Shown here one piece after another: positions 63,080-64,000 of a DNA stretch of 64,000 bases (positions are counted from its first letter, which is position 1; each line of letters begins with the position of its first letter). The position numbers and the translations under genes were made by a program. The notes beneath the pieces were generated by a model that saw nothing but the letters and a program-made list of their open reading frames with translations, was not told the origin of the DNA and did not search any database. Source of the DNA: an uncultured Thermoanaerobaculia bacterium (GTDB lineage Bacteria > Acidobacteriota > Thermoanaerobaculia > Multivoradales > Multivoraceae); the NCBI GenBank assembly GCA_951812325.1, contig OX638294.1:3134859-3198858 (forward strand). The letters run 5' to 3'.

Positions 63080-64000
63080 CTAGTTCGGCCCTCCGGCCAT
63101 TGATTCGATCCGGTGAAGGATCTCGTCCCGCGTGAAGGGCTTGCCCTCGACCTTGGAGTAGGTCTCGATGTCCTTCAGGTAGCGCGCCCTCAGGAGCAGC
63201 GCCAACTGGCCCAGGTTCATCTCGGGCGCCAGGACGCGCTCGAAGCGGTCGAGCACGTCGCCCAGATTGCGGGGAAAGGGGTTGATGTGCTTCAGGTGGG
63301 CGCGGCTGACGGTGATGCCATCGGCCCGGGCCTGGTTCACGGCGCCGGTGATCGCGCCCAGGGTACTGCCCCAGCCGAGCACGAGGAGCTGGCCGGCTTG
63401 CGGTCCGTCGACCTCGATTTCGGGAATCTCGTTCGCGATCCGGGCGACCTTCTCGGCGCGCAGCCGCACCATGTAGTCGTGGTTGTCCGGCTCGTAGTTC
63501 ACGTTGCCGGTGACGTCTTCCTTCTCGAGACCGCCGATCCGGTGCTCGAGACCGGGAGTGCCCGGGATGGCCCACGGCCGCGCGAGGGAGTTCTCGTCGC
63601 GCATGTAGGGCATGAAGCCGTCGGCGGTCTGGTGGAAGTCGACGCGGAGGTCGGGAAGCTCCTCGACCTGGGGGATCCGCCAGGGCTCCGCCCCGTTTGC
63701 GATGTAGCCGTCGGAAAGCAGGATGACGGGCGTCATCCAGGTCGTTGCCAGGCGGACGGCCTCGAGCGCGGTGTCGAAGCAGTCGGCGGGCGATGACGCG
63801 GCGATGACCGGAACGGGCGATTCGTTGTTGCGCCCGAACATGACCTGGAGCAGGTCGGCCTGTTCGGTCTTCGTGGGCAGGCCGGTCGACGGCCCGCCGC
63901 GCTGGATGTCGCAGATCACGAGCGGCAATTCGACCATCACCGCCAGGTTGATCCCTTCCGCCTTGAGAGCGATTCCAGGGCCGCTCGAACAGGTGACGCC
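63080..64000 (-). CDS. korA: 2-oxoglutarate:ferredoxin oxidoreductase-type subunit alpha (5' end outside window)
   Basis: The - strand frame is open to the window edge, so the start and about 250-300 residues lie beyond 64000. The visible 306 residues begin with GVTCSSGPGIALKAEGINLA and include ELPLVICDIQRGGPSTGLPT, TKTEQADLLQVMFGRNNESP, TTWMTPVILLSDGYIANGAE and the C-terminal domain LVLGWGSTLGAITGAVNQAR with VLAPEMNLGQLALLLRARYL. This is the fused gamma-alpha type subunit. It is upstream of korB in one operon. Confidence 0.93.
   Translation of the reverse strand, partial: GVTCSSGPGIALKAEGINLAVMVELPLVICDIQRGGPSTGLPTKTEQADLLQVMFGRNNESPVPVIAASSPADCFDTALEAVRLATTWMTPVILLSDGYIANGAEPWRIPQVEELPDLRVDFHQTADGFMPYMRDENSLARPWAIPGTPGLEHRIGGLEKEDVTGNVNYEPDNHDYMVRLRAEKVARIANEIPEIEVDGPQAGQLLVLGWGSTLGAITGAVNQARADGITVSRAHLKHINPFPRNLGDVLDRFERVLAPEMNLGQLALLLRARYLKDIETYSKVEGKPFTRDEILHRIESMAGGPN

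Overview
The window is high-GC DNA from a free-living, Gram-negative-type bacterium. An outer membrane is implied by apolipoprotein N-acyltransferase, several lipoprotein signals, a CusCBA-type tripartite pump with its outer-membrane channel, and a periplasmic amidase. Several things resemble Acidobacteriota, especially Thermoanaerobaculia-like lineages: an S55 (SpoIVB-like) peptidase without sporulation genes, a large protein carrying a GreA-like C-terminus, an EF-G paralogue, an NfeD/slipin pair and 2-oxoacid:ferredoxin oxidoreductase. That placement is an inference from gene content; no 16S rRNA is present.

Positions 1-6900 hold the end of the spc operon and the alpha operon on the + strand: rplF (partial), rplR, rpsE, rpmD, rplO, secY, adk, infA, rpmJ, rpsM, rpsK, rpoA, rplQ. 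The genes map (between adk and infA) and rpsD (between rpsK and rpoA) are missing from their usual places. Positions 6900-9100 are an accessory patch with a structured dispersed repeat, a probable gene fragment and a secreted FGE-fold protein. From 9200 to 21500 come, mostly on the - strand, an EF-G paralogue, an active/inactive M16 peptidase pair, lexA (+), a LysM amidase, gatA-gatC and a GreA-like fusion, then a RodZ-like gene (+).

Positions 21600-31400 contain tRNA-Pro(CGG) and a tightly packed + strand run: NfeD protease, slipin, SPOR protein, lnt, prfB (with the programmed frameshift), a glycosyltransferase, a polytopic membrane protein and a NUDIX-fold protein lacking its Nudix box. Class I aldolase, a patatin lipase and a PIN/antitoxin pair follow. 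Positions 34700-41800 are an accessory catabolic patch (DUF3604, cyclase, two PhyH-type dioxygenases, a decayed hydrolase, alpha-carbonic anhydrase). Positions 42000-48400 are a heavy-metal RND efflux operon with His-rich proteins.

Positions 48500-51500 carry lipB, lipA (with a duplicated 5' end) and proline dehydrogenase. An intact insertion sequence then interrupts a perfect 32-bp palindrome. The rest (53400-64000) encodes proC, recN, a TsaC/Sua5 protein, an S55 peptidase, a beta-propeller protein, coaD and korB-korA (korA runs off the end).

The least explained material is outside the proteins. One is a 159-bp element present twice (7215 and 39216) that folds into three successive hairpins with a compensatory base-pair change. 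The other is a four-copy family of palindromic intergenic repeats (21544, 31437, 37952, 59002), one copy of which appears to supply the start of a signal peptide.
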